Below, in pieces: positions 46,993-57,590 of a DNA stretch of 64,000 bases. A program made the position numbers and the translations under genes. The stretch covers positions 62,001 to 126,000 of the forward strand of contig NZ_QAGK01000002.1 in assembly GCF_003057885.1 (NCBI RefSeq), given 5' to 3'. Position 1 is the first letter of the stretch; every line of letters starts with the position of its first letter. This DNA comes from Oceaniglobus ichthyenteri (GTDB lineage: Bacteria; Pseudomonadota; Alphaproteobacteria; Rhodobacterales; Rhodobacteraceae). The notes under the pieces are model-generated. The model was not told the origin of the DNA. It ran no database searches and worked only from the letters and a program-made list of their open reading frames with translations.

Positions 46993-47922
46993 TCATTCAG
47001 CGGCGTCTGCGGCGGGGTTTTCCGACGGGCCCGCATGCGCGACGGGGCTGGATTGCACCAGTTCAATCCGGCGATAGGGCGCGATTGTGCCCGCGTCGCG
47101 CAGGGCCTGATCAATGATCGTAAACACCTCGTCGCGGCAATCCACCCGCCGTTCAAAATTCGCCAGCCAATAGCGCACGGCATAGGTGATGCCGCCTTCC
47201 TCATAGGCAAGAACCCGCAAATCGGGCGGCGGATCCTGTTGGATAAGCCGGGCTTTGCGCACCGCCTCCAGCATGATCTTGCGGGCCTTGGCGATAGGCA
47301 TGTTATGATCAAGGGTGATGGCGATCTGTGCGCGAAACTGCGGCTTTGGCGCGGAATAATTGGTGATGCGCTGGCGCGCGATCTGGCTGTTGGGCAGGAT
47401 CATATAAGTAGAATCCGACGTCAGAATGCGGGTCGTGCGCCAACCGATTTCGATTACCTTGCCCTGTGCCAGATTGTCGATATCGATCCAGTCACCAATG
47501 CGAAACGGCCCCTCGATCCCCAAGGCGACCCCTGACAATGTGTCGGCCACCACGTTGCGAATGGCAAACCCCAAAAGTGCCAGCAAAATGCCCGAACCGG
47601 CCAATGCCCCGATGGCGCCCTGCCCCATGAACAGCGTGACCGTCGCGGCAAAGGCAACCATGAACAAAACCGCCGCGATTAGATCTTTCATCAATCGGGG
47701 ATGCGGGCGCCTTTTGCCGCGGCTTCGATCCAACGCCAGCGCCATCAGGCGGCTGACCAGCCAGGCCAGGGCGAAATAGGCCAATGCCGTGACCGAGCGC
47801 ACGAAATTCTCGCCGACGTCCAGTATGCGGATGATATCCGATTGCACCGCCAACAGCCCCAAACTGATCAACAGCAGGATGACCGGAAAAAGAAGACGTC
47901 GGATATGCTGTTTTACGGGCAT
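46993..47922 (-). CDS. small-conductance mechanosensitive channel family protein
   Basis: The 309-residue MscS-family protein has three N-terminal helices (about 9-27, 40-63, 76-100). The pore-lining helix (about 105-125) has the Gly/Ala pattern GALAGSGILLALLGFAIRN, followed by the beta domain FRIGDWIDIDN, with GWRTTRILTSDSTYMILPNS. It would release osmolytes under hypo-osmotic stress. The ATG at 47922 follows no strong ribosome binding site. dadA lies upstream across a 136-base gap that carries three TGTCA repeats. Confidence 0.9.
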   Translation of the reverse strand: MPVKQHIRRLLFPVILLLISLGLLAVQSDIIRILDVGENFVRSVTALAYFALAWLVSRLMALALDRSRGKRRPHPRLMKDLIAAVLFMVAFAATVTLFMGQGAIGALAGSGILLALLGFAIRNVVADTLSGVALGIEGPFRIGDWIDIDNLAQGKVIEIGWRTTRILTSDSTYMILPNSQIARQRITNYSAPKPQFRAQIAITLDHNMPIAKARKIMLEAVRKARLIQQDPPPDLRVLAYEEGGITYAVRYWLANFERRVDCRDEVFTIIDQALRDAGTIAPYRRIELVQSSPVAHAGPSENPAADAAE

Positions 47923-48058
47923 GCAGGTTCGCTTTTTGGATTTCAGACGTATATTTACGCATTGCGACCGCGCACTGGCAAGGGTTGGCCGCCCTGTTCG
48001 GGCCAGCCAACGCCGTTTGCCGATGTCACAGTGTCACGCCGTGTCAGGCAACCAGACA

Positions 48059-49318
48059 CTAACGTTTGTAGCGTGCCGCCGTCAGACCATCAAACGAGAT
48101 TTCCGGCGTTTTGCCCATCACCACATCAGCCACCGCGCGCCCCGAACCACAGGCCATGGTCCACCCCAATGTGCCGTGCCCGGTGTTCAGAAACAGGTTG
48201 TCATATTGCGTCGGGCCCAGGACCGGGGTGCCATCGGGTGTCATCGGGCGCAGCCCTGTCCAACCTTCGGCCTTGGAAATATCGCCCCCCTTTGGAAACA
48301 GATCACCGATCACATGTTTGACCGTATCCGTGGCATGGGGGCCAAGCCGGTTGGAATAGCCCGCGATTTCGGCCTGACCGGCCACGCGAATCCGGTCTCC
48401 CAAACGGGTGATGGCAACCTTGTGGGTTTCGTCCATGATCGTGGATTGCGGCGCAAAGGCATCGTTGGTCACCGGCAGGGTCACGGAATATCCTTTGACC
48501 GGATAAACCGGCAGTTTCACGCCAATCGGATTCAGCACATCCACAGCATAACTGCCCATGGCACAGACATAGGCATCGCCGGTGATACGCCCGGCGATTT
48601 CGGTTTCCACACCCGCGATTTTACCATTCTCGACAGCGATGGATTTGATCGATTGACCATACTGAAACTCTACCCCCATCTCGACACATTTTTCCGTCAG
48701 CGCGATGGTGAACAGGCGGCAATCGCCGGTGCGATCCGCCGTCAGGCGCAGCCCGCCGACGAATTTCTCGCGCACCTCGGCCAAGGCCGGTTCGGCGGCG
48801 ATACACCCATCCTGGTCCAACACCTCGTAGGGGGAATCGTATTCGGCCAGAATATCCTGATCGGCCTTTGACGCCTTAAGCTGCTTTTCAGTGCGGAACA
48901 GTTGCAACGTGCCTTGGGCGCGCCCGTCATATTCAATGCCGGTTTCGGCAATCAGATCGGGCATGACATCGCGCGAATAACTCGATACCCGCACCATCCG
49001 GCCCTTGTTGATGCGATAGCTTTCGGGGTTACAGTTGCCCACCATCTGCACGCACCATTTCCACATAGTCGGGCTGATCAGCGGCCAGATGAACAGGGGG
49101 CGGCGTTTCATGAACATCCATTTGACTGCCTTGGCCGGAATGCCCGGCGCGGCCCAGGGCGATGTCATTCCATAACTCAGCTGTCCGGCATTGGCATAGC
49201 TGGTTTCAAGGCCCGGACCTGTCTGGCGGTCAATGACCACCACCTGCGCGCCTTGCTTGGCAAGATAATATGCGGTGGTGACCCCGATCACACCCGCGCC
49301 CATAACGACAACCTTCAT
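48059..49318 (-). CDS. dadA: D-amino acid dehydrogenase small subunit
   Basis: The 419-residue FAD enzyme oxidises D-amino acids to 2-oxo acids and ammonia, passing electrons to the respiratory chain. It begins with the dinucleotide-binding MKVVVMGAGVIGVTTAYYLAK, then the family NAGQLSYGM segment, and ends with TGHGTLGWTMACGSGRAVAD. Length is close to DadA of E. coli (432). The start at 49318 gives the FAD loop at the N-terminus; a longer frame exists but is unlikely. It is divergent from the TRAP transporter genes. Confidence 0.93.
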   Translation of the reverse strand: MKVVVMGAGVIGVTTAYYLAKQGAQVVVIDRQTGPGLETSYANAGQLSYGMTSPWAAPGIPAKAVKWMFMKRRPLFIWPLISPTMWKWCVQMVGNCNPESYRINKGRMVRVSSYSRDVMPDLIAETGIEYDGRAQGTLQLFRTEKQLKASKADQDILAEYDSPYEVLDQDGCIAAEPALAEVREKFVGGLRLTADRTGDCRLFTIALTEKCVEMGVEFQYGQSIKSIAVENGKIAGVETEIAGRITGDAYVCAMGSYAVDVLNPIGVKLPVYPVKGYSVTLPVTNDAFAPQSTIMDETHKVAITRLGDRIRVAGQAEIAGYSNRLGPHATDTVKHVIGDLFPKGGDISKAEGWTGLRPMTPDGTPVLGPTQYDNLFLNTGHGTLGWTMACGSGRAVADVVMGKTPEISFDGLTAARYKR

Positions 49319-49536
49319 CACAGATGCCTTTCGTCTGCAGTATCGCCCGACTGTGTGGCCGTATCCGGGCGAATGCAAGGGGGGCAAAGGCCGCGCAATT
49401 CGGCCCACATCTGCGCCTGACCGGTTGCAACGCGCGCAACAGCCACGGCTTTTGTCGAATTCTCGGTGCCGGTCGTATTGTGCGAATGGCGCTTTCGTGC
49501 CAACCACGCCCCAGATTACGCCTCAGGAGGGATAAT

Positions 49537-50112
49537 ATGCGCGCTTTGGCATTGGTTGTTCGCGCGATCTGTGGATTGAACGCCGTGATTGGCCATGTGT
49601 TTTCATGGCTGTCGCTGGGTATTGTCGTGGTGTGTTTCACGGTTGTGGTGCAGCGGTATCTCTTTGCCACCTCCCACGTCTGGATGCAGGATCTGTATAT
49701 CTGGCTGAATGGCGCGATGTTTACGGCCGTGGCCGGATTTGCGTTGATGCGCAATGACCATGTGCGCGTTGATATCTTTTACCGTCCGGCAAAAACGCGC
49801 ACCAAGGCAATCGTAGATTTCATCGGCGCGGTGTTTTTTCTGCTGCCGTTTTGCGCCATCGTTTACATCTATTCCATGCCGTTCGTGATCCGCGCCTGGA
49901 GCTATGGTGAGGGGTCGGCGAATGTCGGCGGGATGCCGGGATTGTTCATCCTGAAATCCTTCATCATTGCCTTTGCCGCTTTGCTGGCGCTTCAGGGGGT
50001 CGCGATGATTGCGCGATCAATTCTGGTTCTGGCCGGGCGGTCAGACCTTTTGCCGCAGTCGCAACGCTATGGCGCTGATCCGAAATCGCCCAGCACCGAG
50101 GGAATCGCCTGA
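49537..50112 (+). CDS. TRAP transporter small permease (DctQ type)
   Basis: The 191-residue protein has four hydrophobic helices (about 18-40, 55-75, 95-115 and 140-165), typical of TRAP small subunits, and a hydrophilic tail. The HVFSWLSLGIVVVCF and YLFATSHVWMQDLYIWL region matches DctQ-type proteins for 2-oxo or hydroxy acids. The ribosome binding site is CAGGAGGG. Its stop shares a base with the large permease start (TGATG). It is divergent from dadA. Confidence 0.88.
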   Translation: MRALALVVRAICGLNAVIGHVFSWLSLGIVVVCFTVVVQRYLFATSHVWMQDLYIWLNGAMFTAVAGFALMRNDHVRVDIFYRPAKTRTKAIVDFIGAVFFLLPFCAIVYIYSMPFVIRAWSYGEGSANVGGMPGLFILKSFIIAFAALLALQGVAMIARSILVLAGRSDLLPQSQRYGADPKSPSTEGIA

Positions 50113-51503
50113 TGGACCCCATTGTAATCGGAGAGATCCTGGCCGGGCTGATGTTTTTCGGCATCATCGGCTTCTTGCTGCTGGGGTTTCCGGTGGCCTT
50201 TACGCTGGCCGGTGTGTCGTTGATGTTTGGCGCGGTCGGCATGGCGTTTGGCGTGTTCGATCCGTCGAATTTTGGCGCCCTGCCCAACCGGTATATCGGG
50301 TTCATGACCAGCGAAGTATTGGTGGCGGTGCCACTGTTCATCTTTATGGGCGTGATGCTTGAGCGGTCCAACATCGCCGAACAACTGTTGCTGACCATGG
50401 GCAAACTGTTTGGCAACCTGCGCGGCGGGCTTGGCATGTCGGTGATCATTGTCGGCGCAATGCTGGCCGCCTCAACCGGGGTGGTCGGGGCCACGGTGGT
50501 GACCATGGGGCTGATTTCGCTGCCTGCCATGCTGCGCGCCGGGTATGATCCGAAACTGGCCACCGGCGTGATCTGCGCCAGCGGCACATTGGGCCAGATC
50601 ATTCCGCCATCAACCGTGCTGATCTTCATGGGCGACATGCTGTCGGGCATCAATTCACAGGTGCAGATGGCCAAGGGCAATTTTGCCCCCACTGCCGTTT
50701 CGGTGGGCGATCTGTTTGCCGGCGCACTTTTGCCCGGCTTTCTTCTGGTCGGGCTTTACCTGTCGTACACGATTTTCAAGGCAGTGAGCGATCCGCAAAG
50801 CTGCCCCGCCACCCCGGTTCCGGCAGACCAGAAAAAAGATCTGCTGCGCGAGGTGATCGTTTCCCTTGTGCCGCCGATGCTGTTGATCCTTTCGGTGCTG
50901 GGATCGATCCTGGGCGGTATCGCCACCCCGACCGAGGCCGCATCGGTGGGCGCTGTGGGGGCGATGATATTGGCCGCCCTGCGCTGGCGGTTGTCCTTCA
51001 CCATCTTGCGCGAAACCACCGTGGCCACGGCCACGATCACCTCGATGGTTTTCGTGATCCTGCTGGGGGCATCGGTGTTTTCGGTGGTGTTCCGGCTGAT
51101 GGGCGGTGACAACCTGGTGCATGAATTCCTGACCAACCTGCCGGGTGGCACATTGATGGCCGTGGCGGTGGTGATGGCGATCATGTTCGTGCTGGGCTTT
51201 ATCCTCGATACGTTCGAAATCATCTTTATCGTCATTCCGATCACCGCACCGGTGCTTTTGGCGCTGGATGTCGATCCTGTCTGGCTGGGCGTGATCGTGG
51301 GGGTGAATTTGCAAACCTCGTTCCTGACCCCGCCATTCGGCTTTGCCCTGTTTTACCTGCGCGGCGTCGCCCCCGACAGCCTGCCCACATCGGCGATTTA
51401 CAAAGGCATCATGCCGTTTGTGGCATTGCAGATTATCGCCATCGCGATCCTGTTCGCGTTTCCCGGCATCGTCACATGGCTGCCCCGGCTGATCGCGGGA
51501 TAA
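50112..51503 (+). CDS. TRAP transporter large permease (DctM type)
   Basis: The 463-residue protein has about twelve helices. Signatures are the N-terminal FLLLGFPVAFTLAG, the conserved MGVMLERSNIAEQLL, ASGTLGQIIPPSTVLI and the C-terminal LGVIVGVNLQTSFLTPPFGFALFYLRG. It carries the sodium-coupled substrate path. It overlaps the small permease gene by one base. A strong hairpin terminator follows. Confidence 0.93.
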   Translation: MDPIVIGEILAGLMFFGIIGFLLLGFPVAFTLAGVSLMFGAVGMAFGVFDPSNFGALPNRYIGFMTSEVLVAVPLFIFMGVMLERSNIAEQLLLTMGKLFGNLRGGLGMSVIIVGAMLAASTGVVGATVVTMGLISLPAMLRAGYDPKLATGVICASGTLGQIIPPSTVLIFMGDMLSGINSQVQMAKGNFAPTAVSVGDLFAGALLPGFLLVGLYLSYTIFKAVSDPQSCPATPVPADQKKDLLREVIVSLVPPMLLILSVLGSILGGIATPTEAASVGAVGAMILAALRWRLSFTILRETTVATATITSMVFVILLGASVFSVVFRLMGGDNLVHEFLTNLPGGTLMAVAVVMAIMFVLGFILDTFEIIFIVIPITAPVLLALDVDPVWLGVIVGVNLQTSFLTPPFGFALFYLRGVAPDSLPTSAIYKGIMPFVALQIIAIAILFAFPGIVTWLPRLIAG

Positions 51504-51505
51504 TA

Positions 51506-51535
51506 AAAAGGCCCGGTGATTGCACCGGGCCTTTT
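51506..51535. terminator. strong bidirectional terminator
   Basis: AAAAGGCCCGGTG (51506-51518) pairs with CACCGGGCCTTTT (51523-51535) around an ATTG loop. It gives GC-stem plus T-run signals on both strands. It lies between the stops of the large permease gene and the convergent substrate-binding gene and should end both transcripts. Confidence 0.85.
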
Positions 51536-51558
51536 CAATTCTTGAAGGCGGTAAAACC

Positions 51559-52653
51559 TTAGTATTTAAGGAATTTCTCGCGCGCCACGGTATAGGGCAT
51601 GTCGATCTTTTCGGTCCGTTCCCGCACCAGGCCGAGCGCTTCGATAAAGCTTTCGGCGGTCTTTTTGACCAACGGATCATCGCTGTCGCGCAGTTCCTGA
51701 ATCACCTCGGCCGAGGCTTTGGCGCCCGCTTCCATGATATCGTCAGGGAAATTGCGCACGATCACGCCATGGTCATTGACCAGCGTGCGCAAGGCGCGCG
51801 GATCGTTGGCAATGAAATCGGCCGAAACCTGATCATATTCGGCCTGCGCCACATCCCGCACAAGCGCCTGAAGATCGGCAGGCAGTTCCTGGTACTTTTT
51901 CTTGTCCACGACCAGTTCGGTCGCCAAACCGGATTCGACAAACGACGGCATGTAATAATTCTTGGCAACCTGATGAAAGCCCAGCGCCAGATCGTTATAG
52001 GGGCCAACAAATTCGGCGGCGTCCAATGTGCCGGACTGCAACGCCTGAAAAATCTCGCCCGCCGCCATGTTGGTGACGGTTGCGCCCAGCTTTTCCCAAA
52101 CGCGGCCACCCAGACCGGGGGTGCGGAACCGAACACCCTTGATGTCGTCCAGACCGGTCAGTTCATTGCGGAACCAACCGCCGGTCTGCGTGCCGGTATT
52201 GCCCGAAAGGAAACCCTGAACGCCGAACTGATCGTAAATCTCGTCCCAGATTTCCTGACCGCCCATATAACGCATCCAGGCCGTCAGTTCCGCCGTTGTC
52301 ATGCCGTAGGGCACGCCGGTAAAGAATGACAAAGCGGTTGATTTGTTCTGCCAGTAATAGGCGGCGCCGTGGCTCATTTCGGCGGTGCCATCAATCACGG
52401 CATCCAGCGATTGCAGCGGCGGCACCAATTCGCCGGCGGAATAGACCTGAACCGTCAGACGCCCGCCCGATGCGGCAGTGACCCGGTCTGCCAAGCGCTG
52501 TGCGCCGACACCAAGGCCCGGAAAATTCTTTGGCCATGTGGTGACCATGCGCCAGGTGATATTGCCCTGTGCAATGGCGGGCGCGGCCAGACCGGCCGCT
52601 GTTGCGCCAACGCCGGCAACACCTGCGCGTTTGATAAAGGAACGACGATCCAT
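51559..52653 (-). CDS. TRAP transporter substrate-binding protein (DctP family, Tat signal)
   Basis: The 364-residue periplasmic receptor has a twin-arginine signal (MDRRSFIKRAGVAGVGATA). Ligand-binding residues typical of the family include GVRFRTPGLGGRVWEKLGA and the DAAEFVGPYNDLAL segment. The latter resembles receptors for 2-oxo acids or lactate such as TakP. Unusually, it faces the permease genes tail to tail across a strong terminator and so has its own promoter. The ribosome binding site GGGAGG lies 8 bases before the start. Confidence 0.9.
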   Translation of the reverse strand: MDRRSFIKRAGVAGVGATAAGLAAPAIAQGNITWRMVTTWPKNFPGLGVGAQRLADRVTAASGGRLTVQVYSAGELVPPLQSLDAVIDGTAEMSHGAAYYWQNKSTALSFFTGVPYGMTTAELTAWMRYMGGQEIWDEIYDQFGVQGFLSGNTGTQTGGWFRNELTGLDDIKGVRFRTPGLGGRVWEKLGATVTNMAAGEIFQALQSGTLDAAEFVGPYNDLALGFHQVAKNYYMPSFVESGLATELVVDKKKYQELPADLQALVRDVAQAEYDQVSADFIANDPRALRTLVNDHGVIVRNFPDDIMEAGAKASAEVIQELRDSDDPLVKKTAESFIEALGLVRERTEKIDMPYTVAREKFLKY

Positions 52654-52849
52654 CGGGACCTCCCAGAAAAATTGGATTATCAAACCGGCGGCTCACGTGT
52701 TTTGGCCGGTCTGGTGGCCTTTGCAGCCAACGACAGAAGCTAATTCCGTGACGGTCGAAATGTCCAGACAGACCGGGCAAAAATATAGAGAGCCCGCGTT
52801 TTCAACCGCTTGGGAAAGGATGGGCCACCAGGGCGGCCCACCACCGGGG

Positions 52850-54597
<1,748 letters not shown>

Positions 54598-56118
54598 TCA
54601 CCGGACAATCCGCAGGGTGCCCGCGTCAAACATCAAACGTGCCGGTTGATTGGTTGGAACGCGCACCCAATCGCTGACCACCCCGCCATGGCGCAGCCGG
54701 ACATCGGCACGCGCGCCCGCCCCCAATCCGAAATGGTGAAACCCGGCCTGCCCGCCCCCATGGCCGCCACCCACGGTGATTTCGCGGTGCTCAACAGACC
54801 CGTCACCGCGGCGCAGTTCGATCCAGGCCCCCACAGCGCGGGTATTCGGCCCGGCGGCGCGTATATCCAACAACAGCCAGTTGCCGACATTTTCAGTCTG
54901 GTTTTCATACACCTCCAACGGCGCACGCCGGTTGACCACCACCAGATCCAACCGCCCATCCAGATTGAAATCATACAGCCCCGCACCGCGACTGCGCGCG
55001 CGCGTGGCCACACCGGCCGCCACGCCCTGATCGGTAAACGGGCCATCGGGGGTGCGGATCAACAGGTTGTTGGGGTCTTTGGCGGCATTGCCCGGCATTT
55101 GATCGACATTGCCTTTGGCGATGAACAGATCTGCCCAGCCATCGTTATTCACATCGCCAAATTCGGCGTGCCATCCGGTGGACGGGCGGCCATCATCGGG
55201 GGGGCGTTGCACATAGCTGCCAAAACTGAACGGCGCGTTTTCATACACCCCACCGGGGCGGGCAAATTGCAACAATTGATCGCCCATCGAGGTCAGCATC
55301 ACATCGGGCAACCCATTACCGGTGATATCACGGCTGGCAATACCCATGCCCCACAACATCAGGCGCGGCCAACCTTCGGCCTCGGTCATTGGCGTCAGGG
55401 TATCAAGCGGGATCATCTGTTCCGCCCCGTCGCGCACGTAATAATGGCGGTCGTTTGATACCCTGAGCGCGGGCACACCATCGCCGCGCCAATCAGAGAT
55501 CAGCATCGACAGCGCGCAATATCCCGGCGACAGCAGCGTGGTGACATATCCATCCCCATCCGGCCGCATGAACAGGTTATCGTCACAGGTGCCAAAAGGG
55601 CCTTCGGGATCGTTCCGGTCAACATAATGGCCAATGGCCAGGGACGGGCGGGTGTTCTCTCCCTCCCAGGTGGCAGAAAATGCCGTGCTCCACCCGTCAT
55701 AATCGGGCAACCCCCAAGTGGCCGAGCCATCGGAAAAGTGGCAATCGCCCTCGCCTTTGAACAGGGCATCGTACCCGACCCGCAACACCGCCAGATCCAA
55801 CACACCATCGCCATCCACATCCAACGGATAGGCCCCCGTCACCCCCACATTGCCGGGGCCGCCATCGGCAAACCGGATCGGTGCGCCGGGGCCTTCGGTG
55901 ATGTTGATGAACAGGCGCGCCGGGTTTTCGCCGCCCGCCACATAGAGATCGGCCAGATCATCACCGTTGCAATCGAAAATCGCCACGCCGCCGCCAACGA
56001 AATGCTCCCACCCGCCCCCATAGACATGGGCAAAGGGCAGATCGCCGGATCGGTCGGTAAACGTCACCTCGGCCGCCGCCGGATGGGCCAGCAGCGCCAG
56101 AACCAATGCCAGCCTCAT
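54598..56118 (-). CDS. secreted CRTAC1-like protein with FG-GAP repeats and ASPIC/UnbV domain
   Basis: The 506-residue protein has a signal peptide (MRLALVLALLAHPAAAEVTF). It contains repeated calcium-binding FG-GAP/VCBS-type motifs (IFDCNGDDLADLYVAGG, PLDVDGDGVLDLAVL, GDVNNDGWADLFIAKG, DFNLDGRLDLVVVNRR). It ends with the ASPIC/UnbV domain (GAWIELRRGDGSVEHREITVGGGHG). Such proteins fold as beta-propellers and are secreted; functions are mostly unknown. Its ATG overlaps the stop of the ROK regulator gene as ATGA, so translation is likely coupled, an unexpected partner for a xylose regulator. The longer frame upstream lies within that gene. Confidence 0.82.
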   Translation of the reverse strand: MRLALVLALLAHPAAAEVTFTDRSGDLPFAHVYGGGWEHFVGGGVAIFDCNGDDLADLYVAGGENPARLFINITEGPGAPIRFADGGPGNVGVTGAYPLDVDGDGVLDLAVLRVGYDALFKGEGDCHFSDGSATWGLPDYDGWSTAFSATWEGENTRPSLAIGHYVDRNDPEGPFGTCDDNLFMRPDGDGYVTTLLSPGYCALSMLISDWRGDGVPALRVSNDRHYYVRDGAEQMIPLDTLTPMTEAEGWPRLMLWGMGIASRDITGNGLPDVMLTSMGDQLLQFARPGGVYENAPFSFGSYVQRPPDDGRPSTGWHAEFGDVNNDGWADLFIAKGNVDQMPGNAAKDPNNLLIRTPDGPFTDQGVAAGVATRARSRGAGLYDFNLDGRLDLVVVNRRAPLEVYENQTENVGNWLLLDIRAAGPNTRAVGAWIELRRGDGSVEHREITVGGGHGGGQAGFHHFGLGAGARADVRLRHGGVVSDWVRVPTNQPARLMFDAGTLRIVR

Positions 56119-57395
56119 TGCGCGGCCACCAAACCGCCCGCGCCCAACAATTCGGTGGTGATATGGGCCATCGCCAGCGCCGCCGCGCCGCGCGCCCATA
56201 CCATATCGCCCCAGGCATGGATTTCGACGCGCGGCGCGGGCCGATCCACCTGAATCGTCACATTGGCGAGTTCTGCCAACACTTCGTCAGCATAAAGATA
56301 ATCGTATCGCATCCGCTCACCGGACAACAAAATCAGTTCGGGATCAAACAGGTTGATGATATTTCCGATCCCCACGGCCAAATACCGCCCGGCGCGGCGA
56401 AAAATCGAACGCGCGGCGGGGTTGCCCGCCTTGGCGTGGCTGTACAGGCTTTCCAGCATATGGGCGTTTTGCGCACTGCCCGGCGCCCAGTTCAGCGCGG
56501 TCGACGCCTCTCGCACCAGGGCATAATCGGCCACATATGCCTCAAGACAACCGCGTTGCCCACAGCGGCACAGCGCGCCATCAAGATGCACCTTGGTATG
56601 GCCCAATTCGGTGCCAAGGCCACGCGCGCCGCGATACAATCGGTTGTTCAGAACCAACCCCATGCCGACCCCATGTTCAATCGTCACCACGGCAAAGTTC
56701 GACACACTGCGCCCGCCGCCAAACCACAGTTCCGCCAGTGTCACCAGATTGGCGTCATTGTCGATGATCACCGGACAGTTCAACCGCTCCCGGATCATCG
56801 CACAAAGCGGCGCGTTGGTATTGCGCATCAGCGGCGACCATAAAACATGGCCCAGATCACTGTCGATATAGCCGGGCAAACCGACGCCAACGGCACTGAT
56901 CTGTGCCCGGTTCAGCCCCGCCTTGTCGACGGCAAGGTTGAGCAATCGTTCGCTTTGATCCACCAGATCACCGAGCGACAGCGAAAGAGCGCCACTGCGC
57001 AGGGTAATTTCGGCCAGGGGCGTGCCGGCAAAATCGTGAATCACCGCCGTATGCGCCGCCTCGGAAAATTTGATGCCCGCGACATAGCCCGCCTGCGCGC
57101 GCACGGCCAAGGCCACGGGTGGGCGGCCCCGGCCTGTGTCACCGTCGCGCACGGCGTCGATTTCCAACAGGTATCCGGCGGCAATCAGATCGGTTGTCGC
57201 GGCCGTCACCGATGCCGGGCTGACCCCAAGGGTGCGGGCCAATTCAACCCGTGGGATCGCGCCATGGGCGCGCACGGCCTCAAACACCGACAAACGCAGG
57301 GGCAGCGCCGAATCGTTGACCACACGCAGCGGGCCACAGCCCATCTGCCCCGCCCCGTCCGACGCAACGGCGGCTGCAATTTCTTCATCGGCCAT
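56115..57395 (-). CDS. ROK family transcriptional regulator (XylR type)
   Basis: The 426-residue protein has an N-terminal winged helix-turn-helix (about 30-90, AIPRVELARTLGVSPASVTAATTDLIAAGYL), then a ROK sugar-kinase-like fold with VGVGLPGYIDSDLGHVLW and the ROK zinc motif GALCRCGQRGCLEAYV. It is divergent from xylF and so probably the xylose-responsive repressor of the transport/catabolic operon. It also probably controls its own operon with the ASPIC/UnbV gene. ATG 57395 is chosen; a longer start adds 14 residues. Confidence 0.88.
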   Translation of the reverse strand: MADEEIAAAVASDGAGQMGCGPLRVVNDSALPLRLSVFEAVRAHGAIPRVELARTLGVSPASVTAATTDLIAAGYLLEIDAVRDGDTGRGRPPVALAVRAQAGYVAGIKFSEAAHTAVIHDFAGTPLAEITLRSGALSLSLGDLVDQSERLLNLAVDKAGLNRAQISAVGVGLPGYIDSDLGHVLWSPLMRNTNAPLCAMIRERLNCPVIIDNDANLVTLAELWFGGGRSVSNFAVVTIEHGVGMGLVLNNRLYRGARGLGTELGHTKVHLDGALCRCGQRGCLEAYVADYALVREASTALNWAPGSAQNAHMLESLYSHAKAGNPAARSIFRRAGRYLAVGIGNIINLFDPELILLSGERMRYDYLYADEVLAELANVTIQVDRPAPRVEIHAWGDMVWARGAAALAMAHITTELLGAGGLVAAQ

Positions 57396-57489
57396 AAACA
57401 AACCCCCATTTGCCCACCCTCCCCAATTAGCGGGCAAAAAGACCGGTGCAACGCCGACAGGTTACGCAGAAATTCACCCACCGCAAACT

Positions 57490-57514
57490 ATTTATTTTGA
57501 CAGCTGAATTAAAT
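57490..57514. promoter_or_regulatory. candidate xyl operator and xylF promoter element
   Basis: A 25-base imperfect palindrome with arms ATTTATTT and AATTAAAT (8 of 12 positions paired) lies in the divergent region between the ROK gene and xylF. A perfect TTGACA (57497-57502) sits inside it, with CATGCT (57520-57525) 17 bases later as a weak -10 for xylF. A repressor bound here would block the promoter. Confidence 0.45.
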
Positions 57515-57590
57515 CACGCCATGCTGCAAACACGACAAAACAAAATACGACTGCCCCCAATCAACGGCGGCAGCCTTCGGGAGGAACATC

